NCBI GenBank assembly: GCA_020425885.1
Contig: JAGQRA010000605.1
Location: forward strand, 1-25,213
Reading direction: 5' to 3'
Length of the DNA stretch: 25,213 nt
Source of the DNA: Planctomycetota bacterium
Lineage (GTDB): Bacteria; Planctomycetota; UBA1135; UBA2386
Part shown: piece after piece, positions 16,760 through 23,746 of the stretch
Position numbering within the stretch: the stretch's first letter is position 1
Layout: each line of letters starts with the position of its first letter
Notes under the pieces: generated by a model
Told to the model about the DNA's origin: nothing
The model's database searches: none
Seen by the model: the letters and a program-made list of their open reading frames with translations, nothing else
Translations under genes and position numbers: made by a program

Positions 16760-18070
16760 ATGCTCTCGCCGCCGACACCCCAATCCACCACGACCTTGGA
16801 CCAAGAGATCGACCTGCTCGACGCCCTCGGCTACGTCGCCTTCGAGCAGGTGCGTGATTCGGTGTTCCGCCCGGTGAGCAGGGTCCCGGGCTGGCTCGCT
16901 GACCGGTTTCCCGAGCTCTCCGCAACGACGTTCGATTTCGGCGCCGTCTTTCCGATCATCGAGTCGCTGCTGGTCGAGGCCGAGCCGGTCTGGTGCGGTC
17001 AGGCCGATCGCAGGGTCGGTTCGGGACCGTGGACGCAGCTCGACGCCAACGGACAGCCGAGTGTCCTCGAGGCGACCGCCGCGCTCGACGGCCATGGCCG
17101 CCGCGTGATCGTCGTTCGACTCCTCGGTATCGAGTTCGCCGAACGGCAGCAGGCGCTGCAGGAATCGCGCGAACAACGACTCGCCTACGAGAACCTGCAT
17201 CAGGTCCACGCCGCCCTGGCCGAATCCGCGCGCCAGACCCAACGCATGGCTGATGAGCGCCGCACCGCCATCGAGATGCTGCGCCAGACGCGCATCGAAC
17301 TCGAGGACCGCATCGCCGAGCGCACGGTCGCCCTGGTCGAGGCCAACGCACGATTGCGCGAAGAGGCCGCCAGGCGCGAGCAGTCCAACGCCGACCTGCT
17401 CCGGCACCAGGAGCGACTCCGCGCCCTGGCCGACCGGATCCTGGTCGCGGAAGAGGACGAACGCCGCCGCGTCGCCGAGTTCGTGCACGATCAGATCGGG
17501 CAGAACCTGGCGCTGCTGAAGATGCAGTTGCACGGCATGCGCAAGGACGTGGCTGGCGAGGCCACGTCGAGTCTCCATCAGGCCGAGCAGCTCACCGATG
17601 CCATCATCGCCGATTCGCGGCGCGTGACGGCCAACCTCGGCACGCCCGTGCTCTACGAGCTCGGCGTCGTCGGCGCCGTCGCCGACCTCGTGACGCGCTT
17701 CGAAGAGGCCCACGGCATCCAGGCCCACTGCGAGGACGACGGCCGCGACAAGCCGCTGGCCCAGAACGTCAAGCTCTTCGTCTACCAGGCGATCCGCGAG
17801 CTGCTCCACAACGTCGCCAAACACGCCCGGGCGCGGCAGGTGACGGTCAGCCTGCGTCGCGAGGGTTCCGGGGTCATGGTCACGGTCGCCGATCAGGGCG
17901 CCGGCTTCGATCCGGAACAGGACGAGCAGGTGGTCACACCGTCGGGCGGCTTCGGGCTGTTCAACATCCGCGAGCGCGCGATCCACCTCGGTGGCGTCTG
18001 CCATGTCCGCACCAGGCGCGGTTTCGGTACCGAGGTCGTCATCACCCTTCCCCTGGCGCAGGAGCGCTGA
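16760..18070 (+). CDS. Cytosolic NarX/DegS-like sensor histidine kinase
   Basis: 436 residues without a transmembrane segment. An N-terminal part of about 130 residues may be a degenerate PAS-like sensor domain; no conserved ligand motif was recognised. A long coiled coil (about 130-225) carries an IAERTVALVEANARL stretch. The HisKA_3 phosphoacceptor is H243 in EEDERRRVAEFVHDQIGQNL. The ATPase domain shows FVYQAIRELLHNVAKHA, ADQGAGFDP and FGLFNIRERAIHLGG, typical of the NarL-partner kinase class. The start at 16760 follows AGGA at good spacing. The NarL-type regulator gene begins four bases after the stop, so the pair is almost certainly cognate. The stimulus is unknown; a soluble or membrane-associated partner, possibly from the downstream GTPase cassette, may supply it. 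Confidence 0.92.
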   Translation: MLSPPTPQSTTTLDQEIDLLDALGYVAFEQVRDSVFRPVSRVPGWLADRFPELSATTFDFGAVFPIIESLLVEAEPVWCGQADRRVGSGPWTQLDANGQPSVLEATAALDGHGRRVIVVRLLGIEFAERQQALQESREQRLAYENLHQVHAALAESARQTQRMADERRTAIEMLRQTRIELEDRIAERTVALVEANARLREEAARREQSNADLLRHQERLRALADRILVAEEDERRRVAEFVHDQIGQNLALLKMQLHGMRKDVAGEATSSLHQAEQLTDAIIADSRRVTANLGTPVLYELGVVGAVADLVTRFEEAHGIQAHCEDDGRDKPLAQNVKLFVYQAIRELLHNVAKHARARQVTVSLRREGSGVMVTVADQGAGFDPEQDEQVVTPSGGFGLFNIRERAIHLGGVCHVRTRRGFGTEVVITLPLAQER

Positions 18071-18074
18071 GCCC

Positions 18075-18719
18075 ATGAGGATCCTTCTCGTCGACGACCA
18101 CGACATCATGCGCGAGGGGCTGGCGACCCTCCTGCAACAGGCCGGGCACGAGATCATCGGCCAGGCCCGCGACGGTCGCGAAGGCCTCAGGATGGCTGGC
18201 AAGCTGACGCCGGACCTCGTCGTCATGGACATCGGCATGCCCGGGATGAACGGCGTCGAGGCGACGCGCCAGATCCTGGCGCTCAAGCCGGCGCCGAAGG
18301 TGATCGCGCTGTCGATGCATGCCGACCGCTCGTACGTCGGCAACATGCTCGAGGCCGGCGCCCGCGGCTACGTGCTCAAGGAGTGCGCCTTCGACGAGCT
18401 GGCCCATGCGATCGCGACCGTCGCCGATGGCGGGGTCCACATGAGCGGCAAGATCGCGGGCGTCGTCGTCGGCGACTACATCAACCGACTCGGCAACAAG
18501 CCGCCCCGGGCCTCGGGCGAGCTGACCAAGAAGGAGCGCGAGGTGCTGCAGCTCGTCGCCGAAGGCAAGAGCACCAAGGAGATCGCCAAGACGCTGTTCG
18601 TGACCGTGAAGACCATCGAGACCCACCGCCAGCGCATCATGAACCGACTCGGCATCCGGTCGATCGCCCAGCTCACGAAGTACGCGATCAGGCAGGGACT
18701 GACGACGCTCGACTCCTGA
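18075..18719 (+). CDS. NarL/FixJ-family response regulator with LuxR-type HTH
   Basis: 214 residues. The receiver domain has the D7/D8 acidic pocket (LLVDDHD), phosphoacceptor D52 (VVMDIGMPGMNG) and a YVLKE lysine. The C-terminal LuxR-type helix-turn-helix is LTKKEREVLQLVAEGKSTKEIA followed by VKTIETHRQRIMNRLGI. It should be phosphorylated by the upstream kinase and then bind DNA to control transcription. The frame is open back to 17991, but the ATG at 18075 is the correct start: it lies directly before RILLVDDH, four bases after the kinase stop, with AGGAG upstream. Target genes are unknown; the large inverted repeat before the kinase gene is a candidate autoregulatory site. Confidence 0.95.
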   Translation: MRILLVDDHDIMREGLATLLQQAGHEIIGQARDGREGLRMAGKLTPDLVVMDIGMPGMNGVEATRQILALKPAPKVIALSMHADRSYVGNMLEAGARGYVLKECAFDELAHAIATVADGGVHMSGKIAGVVVGDYINRLGNKPPRASGELTKKEREVLQLVAEGKSTKEIAKTLFVTVKTIETHRQRIMNRLGIRSIAQLTKYAIRQGLTTLDS

Positions 18720-18745
18720 CCGACCGGCGAACCGCGAACCTCGAC

Positions 18746-18795
18746 CTGGACTCGGCCCCGGCGCGTGACCGATACTGCGGCGAGAGCCAGTCCAG
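18746..18795. promoter_or_regulatory. Inverted repeat before the small GTPase gene
   Basis: CTGGACT (18746-18752) is complementary to AGTCCAG (18789-18795), which ends three bases before the GTPase ATG. No Shine-Dalgarno sequence is visible there. If paired in the mRNA, the stem would cover the initiation region and could limit translation. The arms are short and 36 bases apart, so chance is possible. A GATACT hexamer (18771-18776) in the loop might be a -10 element. Confidence 0.25.
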
Positions 18796-18798
18796 CAG

Positions 18799-19314
18799 AT
18801 GATCCGCCACAAGGTCGCAATGGTCGGCGCGTTCGCCGTCGGCAAGACGAGCCTGGTCCAGCGCTTCGTCACCGGCCTGTTCTCCGACCGCTACCTGACC
18901 ACCGTCGGTGTCCGCATCGACAAGCGCGACATGGTGGTCGACGGCAAGGACCTGACCATCGTGCTCTGGGATCTCGAGGGCGAGGACAGCGCCCACAGCC
19001 TGCGGCTGTCGCACCTGCGCGGCAGCGCCGGCTGCCTCCTGGTCGCCGACGGCACCAGGCCGCACACGCTCGACACCGCGCTGCGCCTCGGCAGCGAGGT
19101 CGAAGCCGCGCTCGGCAAGGTGCCGTCGCTGCTGCTGCTCAACAAGCGGGACCTTCGCGGAGAATGGTCGGTGGGCGAGGCGCAGCTGGTGGCCGCTCGG
19201 ACGGCAGGGCACGAGATCATCGAGACGAGCGCGCTCAGCGGAGAGTCGGTCGAGACGGCCTTCGAACGACTGGCCTTGCGCATGCTCAGGAACCGGGAGA
19301 CGCGGTCAGGGTGA
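18799..19314 (+). CDS. Ras/Rab-like small GTPase
   Basis: 171 residues, a single G domain. The P-loop is GAFAVGKTS (10-18). Switch I contains YLTTVGV with T35 as the likely Mg-coordinating threonine. The G3 motif is WDLEGED (57-63), with D58 and G61. G4 is NKRD (115-118) and G5 is TSALSG (143-148). Eukaryotic Ras has glutamine after the G3 glycine; here it is E62. There is no C-terminal lipidation cysteine, so membrane contact would have to be through partners. The gene lies 79 bases after the response regulator and is followed by a coiled-coil protein and a membrane protein on the same strand. Bacterial relatives such as MglA act as spatial or signalling switches; the role here is unknown. 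Confidence 0.9.
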   Translation: MIRHKVAMVGAFAVGKTSLVQRFVTGLFSDRYLTTVGVRIDKRDMVVDGKDLTIVLWDLEGEDSAHSLRLSHLRGSAGCLLVADGTRPHTLDTALRLGSEVEAALGKVPSLLLLNKRDLRGEWSVGEAQLVAARTAGHEIIETSALSGESVETAFERLALRMLRNRETRSG

Positions 19315-19326
19315 TCCGGCGACAGA

Positions 19327-19719
19327 GTGATCGGACTGTCGGCGCCGGGTGATATCCTTCCCGACCCGCCCCAGCCGCCCGCGACCTTGACCAACGACCC
19401 GAACCCCAGTCTTCCCGATCCGACGCCAACCCCCGCCGCCGCCAACGCCGACCTCGATCGCGTACGCGAGATCCTGTTCGGCGACCGCTCCAGGCAGATC
19501 GCCGATCGGATCGCGGCCCTCGAGGCACGGATCGAGCAACAGGACCGCGACCTGCGCGAGCTGATCGCGGCCACGGCGAACAGGAACGAGGCGGCGTGCG
19601 CCGATCTCGGCGTCGGACTCGACGGCCTGCGCGCCGCCAAGCTCGATCGCGACGCCCTCGCCGGCCTGCTCGCCGGTATCGTCGACCAGCTCGGCAAGAT
19701 CGACGGCAACCCGGAGTAG
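19327..19719 (+). CDS. Small coiled-coil protein in the GTPase cassette
   Basis: Up to 130 residues. A proline-rich, probably disordered N-terminus precedes a helical body: LDRVREILFGDRSRQIADRI, then ALEARIEQQDRDLRELIAAT with heptad character, and an acidic C-terminus. No signal peptide or membrane segment is present. The start is uncertain: GTG 19327 is the first in-frame option and TTG 19387 (LTNDPNP) is an alternative; neither has a strong Shine-Dalgarno sequence. It lies 12 bases after the GTPase stop and ends 6 bases before the next gene, so the three genes are surely co-transcribed. Its REILFGDR...LE core resembles the N-terminus of the next gene's product, suggesting a shared binding module. 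I do not recognise a named family. Confidence 0.72.
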   Translation: MIGLSAPGDILPDPPQPPATLTNDPNPSLPDPTPTPAAANADLDRVREILFGDRSRQIADRIAALEARIEQQDRDLRELIAATANRNEAACADLGVGLDGLRAAKLDRDALAGLLAGIVDQLGKIDGNPE

Positions 19720-19725
19720 CGGGCC

Positions 19726-21402
19726 TTGACCGAGACCCAGCGCAACGACGCCGAGATCGAGGAACTCTGCGAGATCCTGATCGGGCTCGACCGTGAACGC
19801 CTTCGGGCCGCGCTGCGCCGGCTCGAGGATCGCGGCGCGTTCACCGAGCTGCAGAGCCGGACGCTGGCCGATGCCATGCGACTCGCTCTGGCCAACGATC
19901 CCGCGTTCGCCGACGGCATGGGCACGCTGATCGGCAAGGGCGTGCACGCGACGGTGCAACGCGACAGCGCCGCCTTCGGTCGCGCCCTCGCCCCGGCGAT
20001 GGGCCCGGCGATCCGCAACGCCGTGCGGCTGATGCTGCAGAACTTCATCAGCTCGATCGAGGCCACGGTCGACCAGCAGCTGTCGTTGCGCAGTCTGCGT
20101 TGGCGCCTCGAGGCCTGGCGCACGGGCCGACGCTTCGCCGAGGTCGTGTTCCACCACACGCTGCTCTACCGCGTCGATCACGTCTTCCTCGTGCACCGCG
20201 AAGGCGGCATCCAGCTGCTCCACGCCTCGGCGCCGGGCGCGCTGTCGCGCGAGCCCGACCTGATCGCCGGCATGCTGACCGCGATCCAGGACTTCGTCCG
20301 CGACGCCTTCGCCGCGCCGAGCGGCGACACGCTGACGAGCTTCGCCGTCGGCGACCTCGAGGTCATCGTCGAGTCGGGCTCGCACACTGCGCTCGCCGCC
20401 GTGGTCCGTGGTCAGCCACCTGTCGACCTGCGGCTGCAGCTGCGCGAATCGCTCGATCGCATCGAGGAGACCATGGGCGTGCAGCTCGCCGCCTTCGATG
20501 GTGCCACCGCCCAGTTCGAAGCCGTCCTGCCCTACGTCGAAGGCTGCCTGCTGCAGTCCGAGCTGCCGAGCGCCCGGGAATCGGCGCGCCGGCGACCTCG
20601 ACTGTTGCCCTGGATCGCCGTCGCCGGGGCCGTCGCCGCCATGGTCTGGCTGGTGCTGGCCTGGACCGCCGCCGCCGACACCGAGCGCCGCTTCGCCGCC
20701 TTCCTCGCCGAGCTACGAGAGGAGCCGGGCATCGTCGTCACCGACGTCGAGGCGACGGACGAGGGCTGGATCGTCAACGGCTTGCGCGACCCACTGAGCC
20801 GCAAGCCCGAACTCCTCGCGGCCCGGCAATCCGTCGGCACCCTCGTGCAGATCGTCATGCGGCCGTACCAGGCCCTGCACGAGCCGTTCATCATCGAACG
20901 TGTGACCCGCGCGCTGCGACCGCCCGCCGGAGTCGAACTGCAACTGCACGGCGACCGGCTCACCGTCGAGGGTGTGGCCGGACACCGCTGGCTGCTGCGA
21001 GCCGAGGCCATCGCCGAGGCGATGCCGGGGATCGGCGCGGTCGATACGACGAGCGTCATCGACGACGACGAGCGGGCCTGGCAGCACGCCGCCGCCGAAC
21101 TGAGGACGACACCGCAGCCGCTGGCGACCCTGCAGCACGGCTACGGCGACGAACACCGCTGGCTGCTCGACCTCGTAGGCGAGCTCGATCTGCGCGGCCG
21201 CGCCCTCGATCAGACCTCCCTGCTGCGCTGTTCGATCGTCACGCCACCCGGCTACGACCCGGTGACGGCGGCGCAGACGGGTCGTGTCGCCGTGGTCACG
21301 TTGAGCCGGACGATCCCGTTGCCCCTGGTGTTCGTCGGCCACACGATCGATGCCGAGGCGAAGGAACAGATGCTGAGATTCGAGGCGGTGGCGCGACGGT
21401 AG
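19726..21402 (+). CDS. Single-pass membrane protein with sensor-like cytoplasmic domain, GTPase-associated
   Basis: 558 residues, starting at TTG 19726 because no ATG precedes the conserved N-terminus (IEELCEILIGLDRERL). A conserved block RSLRWRLEAWRTGRRFAEVV begins near residue 123. Residues about 135-235 resemble a longin/roadblock-type sensor fold (VFLVHREGGIQLLHA, MLTAIQDFVRDAF, VGDLEVIVESG). One transmembrane helix lies at about 291-311 (LLPWIAVAGAVAAMVWLVLAW). The outer part contains GLRDPLSRKPELL, PYQALHEP and a BON-like stretch (VELQLHGDRLTVEGVAG). I recall relatives with a C-terminal OmpA domain; here the end is not recognisably OmpA. It follows the GTPase and coiled-coil genes closely and is likely the membrane anchor of that module. 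Confidence 0.82.
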   Translation: MTETQRNDAEIEELCEILIGLDRERLRAALRRLEDRGAFTELQSRTLADAMRLALANDPAFADGMGTLIGKGVHATVQRDSAAFGRALAPAMGPAIRNAVRLMLQNFISSIEATVDQQLSLRSLRWRLEAWRTGRRFAEVVFHHTLLYRVDHVFLVHREGGIQLLHASAPGALSREPDLIAGMLTAIQDFVRDAFAAPSGDTLTSFAVGDLEVIVESGSHTALAAVVRGQPPVDLRLQLRESLDRIEETMGVQLAAFDGATAQFEAVLPYVEGCLLQSELPSARESARRRPRLLPWIAVAGAVAAMVWLVLAWTAAADTERRFAAFLAELREEPGIVVTDVEATDEGWIVNGLRDPLSRKPELLAARQSVGTLVQIVMRPYQALHEPFIIERVTRALRPPAGVELQLHGDRLTVEGVAGHRWLLRAEAIAEAMPGIGAVDTTSVIDDDERAWQHAAAELRTTPQPLATLQHGYGDEHRWLLDLVGELDLRGRALDQTSLLRCSIVTPPGYDPVTAAQTGRVAVVTLSRTIPLPLVFVGHTIDAEAKEQMLRFEAVARR

Positions 21403-21459
21403 ACTGGCGCAATCGGCGACGGCCGCCGCTGCCGCCGCCCACCGAACCAGGAGGCGACC

Positions 21460-21885
21460 ATGTCCAAGCGCTGCACGCATATCGGCAGCCAGGCCGACAA
21501 GCTGCTCTTCGCGCAGAAGTTCATCCGTCACCACCTCTCCTGCGAACGTTGCGCCAAGGTCATGGGCGATGTGTTGCGCCAGGAACGCACCCGCGAGTCC
21601 GGGGACGGCAAGCGCGAGCGGGTCGGCAAGTCGACGATCCTCGTGCTCGACAAGGCGACCCGTAAGAACCTGATGCGGGAGGTGGGCGCCATGCAGGCCC
21701 AGTACGCCGCGGAACCGAAGAAGACCTGGCAGACGACGACCCGGGTTCGCCTGGTCTACGACTGCACCAAGCCGAAGGCCAAGGTGCTCAAGAACAAGAG
21801 CTTCAAGTACGGAGTCCGCCTCGGGCCGAAGGGACCGACGGGCGAGCCGATGTGGCAGATCTACCACTTCGACAAGCTGGCATAG
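21460..21885 (+). CDS. Hypothetical 141-residue basic protein
   Basis: The ATG at 21460 is preceded by a strong Shine-Dalgarno sequence (AGGAGG, 21449-21454), which makes this a convincing gene. The product is lysine/arginine-rich, soluble, without signal peptide or membrane helix. It contains SCERCAKVMGD with a CxxC pair, a further cysteine near the N-terminus (KRCTHIG) and one in YDCTKPK, so metal binding is possible. The C-terminal third, with FKYGVRLGPKGPTGEPMWQI, looks beta-rich. No family was recognised. It may be transcribed alone: it is 57 bases after the GTPase-cassette membrane protein and convergent with the BNR-repeat gene 30 bases away. A TAGACT hexamer around 21401 could be its -10 element. 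Confidence 0.75.
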   Translation: MSKRCTHIGSQADKLLFAQKFIRHHLSCERCAKVMGDVLRQERTRESGDGKRERVGKSTILVLDKATRKNLMREVGAMQAQYAAEPKKTWQTTTRVRLVYDCTKPKAKVLKNKSFKYGVRLGPKGPTGEPMWQIYHFDKLA

Positions 21886-21915
21886 CGCGCCGGGCGGGCG
21901 TGGCTCTCGCGTTCG

Positions 21916-23013
21916 CTACTCGGCGAACCTCACCGCGAACACCGGCGGCAGGTTGTTCGCCAACGTCCGCCAGCTCGCGCCACCGCCCTCGCCGAGCCAC
22001 AGGCCACCGGTGGTCGAACCCATGACCAACGTCCGGCCGTCGGTCGAGACGTCGAGACCATGGCGATAGACGAGGTCGTAGGCGTGTTGCTGCGGCAGCC
22101 CCTTGCGCAACGCACGCAGGGTTCGACCGCCATCGGTCGTCTTCAGCACGACCAGCTTGCCGCCGATCGGAACCCGGCACTCGTCCTTCTGCGCCGGCAC
22201 GAACCAGGCGGTGTCGGGGTCCTGCGGGTGCGCGGCGCAGGCGAACCCGAAGCGACTCACGGCTTTGGCCTTGCTCTCCTGGAAGCGACCGCCACGGCCG
22301 GTGCGGAAGATGCCGTTGTGATGCTGGCACCAGATGCGGTCCGGCTTCGCCGTGCACTGCGCCAGCCGATGCGGATCCTGACTGTCGACCTCGTAGGCCT
22401 TGCCGGACGGTGCATAGTCGGCGCGCATGCCGTGGGCGACGTTGCGCCAGGTCCGGCCGCCGTCCTCGGTGCGCCAGGCGCCGCCGCACGAGATGCCGAC
22501 GGTGACGCGATCGGCATCACGCGGATCGACGAGGATGCTGTGGATGCCGGGCGTGTCGTAGCCGCCGCCGAACCACTTCTTGCGCCCCTTCTGGTTCCAC
22601 AGGCCGGTGACGAGCTGCCACGAAGCGCCGCCGTCGGCCGAATGGAACAGGCCGCCCGGGATCGTGCCGCACCACAGACCGCCGGGCATGCGCGGATCGA
22701 TCTCGAGACTCCAGATCAACTTCAACGTGCGCGGCCACGGCCGGCCGCCGCCTTCCTTCTCGACCTTGCCCTTCGGCAGCTGCGGATAGACCGGCACCGC
22801 GACCTCCTGCCAGCGGCGCCCCTGTCGACGCTGCAGCTTGACGCCGAAGTGACCGTGGTCGAGAGCCGCATACAGCGTGCCGTCGCGCGGGTCGGCGAGC
22901 GTCATCGACACCGGCACGCCGCGGAACTCGGGCGCCGCGAGGCGCCAGCTGCGGCCAATGTTCTTCATCGTGAACAGGCCCTTCTTGGTGGCCACCAGGA
23001 TCTGCTTTGCCAT
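21916..23013 (-). CDS. BNR/Asp-box repeat beta-propeller protein (sialidase/Vps10-like)
   Basis: 365 residues forming a predicted beta-propeller. Asp-box motifs (S/T-x-D-G-G-x-x-W/L) occur as SADGGASW (125-132), TEDGGRTW (182-189), TTDGGRTL and a degenerate GEGGGASW. Strands such as ILVATKKGLF, GLWCGTIPGGLF and TLVMGSTTGGLW repeat the propeller pattern. No signal peptide is seen. Database annotation would probably be exo-alpha-sialidase or glycosyl hydrolase, but the catalytic FRIP/arginine-triad context of true sialidases was not seen, so enzymatic activity is doubtful. GGAG lies upstream of the ATG. It is co-transcribed with the MoaD/ThiS-like gene 21 bases upstream, which suggests a joint function. 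Confidence 0.85.
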   Translation of the reverse strand: MAKQILVATKKGLFTMKNIGRSWRLAAPEFRGVPVSMTLADPRDGTLYAALDHGHFGVKLQRRQGRRWQEVAVPVYPQLPKGKVEKEGGGRPWPRTLKLIWSLEIDPRMPGGLWCGTIPGGLFHSADGGASWQLVTGLWNQKGRKKWFGGGYDTPGIHSILVDPRDADRVTVGISCGGAWRTEDGGRTWRNVAHGMRADYAPSGKAYEVDSQDPHRLAQCTAKPDRIWCQHHNGIFRTGRGGRFQESKAKAVSRFGFACAAHPQDPDTAWFVPAQKDECRVPIGGKLVVLKTTDGGRTLRALRKGLPQQHAYDLVYRHGLDVSTDGRTLVMGSTTGGLWLGEGGGASWRTLANNLPPVFAVRFAE

Positions 23014-23034
23014 ACCGGAGTCTCCGATTCTGCG

Positions 23035-23304
23035 TCAGCCGCCCGACAACGCCTGCAGCACGTCGATGACCGCAGTCGACCTCACCGCCGTCGAAAGCCG
23101 CGCGCGATCGCGCACGACCTCGCCATCGACGAACACCGTGATGTGCTGGCGCAGCGCCCCGCCGTCGTCGAGCAGGTAGCCGCGCAACGTCGGGTAGATC
23201 GCGAAGGCGGCGTCGAGCGCCTCACGCACGGTGCCGCCGGTCACGTCGACCGGCGGACAGGCGACATGGCGCTGCAGCACCTGCGGGAAGTTGACGCGCG
23301 GCAT
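23035..23304 (-). CDS. MoaD/ThiS-family small sulfur carrier-like protein
   Basis: 89 residues from ATG 23304; the frame extends to 23463 but the extra part crosses the terminator and tRNA end and is not coding. The ubiquitin-like beta-grasp pattern is visible: an N-terminal strand, TVREALDAAFAIYPTLRGYLLD, HITVFVDGEVVRD and a VIDVLQALSGG end. The C-terminal Gly-Gly is the feature adenylated and thiocarboxylated in MoaD and ThiS. No MoaE, MoeB or ThiF gene is in the window, so the pathway cannot be named. It immediately precedes the BNR-repeat gene. No clear Shine-Dalgarno sequence is seen. It could serve a sulfur-transfer or protein-modification role rather than molybdopterin synthesis. Confidence 0.82.
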   Translation of the reverse strand: MPRVNFPQVLQRHVACPPVDVTGGTVREALDAAFAIYPTLRGYLLDDGGALRQHITVFVDGEVVRDRARLSTAVRSTAVIDVLQALSGG

Positions 23305-23377
23305 CGGCGCAGTGTCGGGGGGCGCTGACGCGACCTCAAGAGCGGCCGGATCGGTCGGGACAACTACCTTGGGTTGC

Positions 23378-23427
23378 CAAAAAGAGAAACCCCGCCGAAT
23401 CAGCCTCTGCAGGCCATCCGACGGGGT
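23378..23427 (-). terminator. Rho-independent terminator of tRNA-Asp
   Basis: Read on the minus strand, ACCCCGTCGGAT pairs with ATTCGGCGGGGT (12 pairs, two of them G-U), with an inner GCCT/AGGC stem and a GCAG loop. It is followed by TTCTCTTTTT. The hairpin starts 7 bases after the encoded CCA of the tRNA. This is the clearest intrinsic terminator in the window. Confidence 0.88.
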
Positions 23428-23433
23428 CTTGTG

Positions 23434-23510
<77 letters not shown>

Positions 23511-23746
23511 ACGCGAGGGGTCGAGGATGCTAGCCAGCCCATCCCGGTTTGCAAGGTGAATTAAGCCGGCCGCCGGGGTGCCCCCCGACGGCCGGCGCCA
23601 CTCAATCTCACTCTCTCGTCTCGGCCTCCGGGCGTGCCCTCGCGGGTGCGCCGTTCGGCCATCCATGCCCAGTCTCGTAGGATGATGGCCCGCGAAACAC
23701 AAGTAGCTGCCGGGCCCGCCTTGCCATCGACCCCGGCCACCGGCCC
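23511..23746. other. Intergenic region between tRNA-Asp and the DUF6687-like gene, with a GC-rich hairpin
   Basis: This is the longest gap in the window. It holds the tRNA promoter and a strong inverted repeat at 23565-23596: 14-base arms with one mismatch (GCCGGCCGCCGGGG and CCCCGACGGCCGGC) around a four-base loop. Neither side has a good U-tract, and no gene obviously ends there. A TAGGAT hexamer near 23688 may be a -10 element for the downstream gene. No ORF here looks real. Confidence 0.4.
23527..23554 (-). promoter_or_regulatory. Predicted sigma70-type promoter of tRNA-Asp
   Basis: On the minus strand, TTGCAA (23549-23554) and TAGCAT (23527-23532) are separated by 16 bases, each matching four of six consensus positions. 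The -10 element ends 16 bases before the mature tRNA 5' end, giving a short leader as is usual for tRNA genes. Confidence 0.5.

Noticed and set aside
16757..18346. A 529-residue minus-strand frame opposite the histidine kinase and regulator
   Set aside because: It is a mirror of the kinase gene; the plus-strand product has H-box, N-box and G-box motifs.
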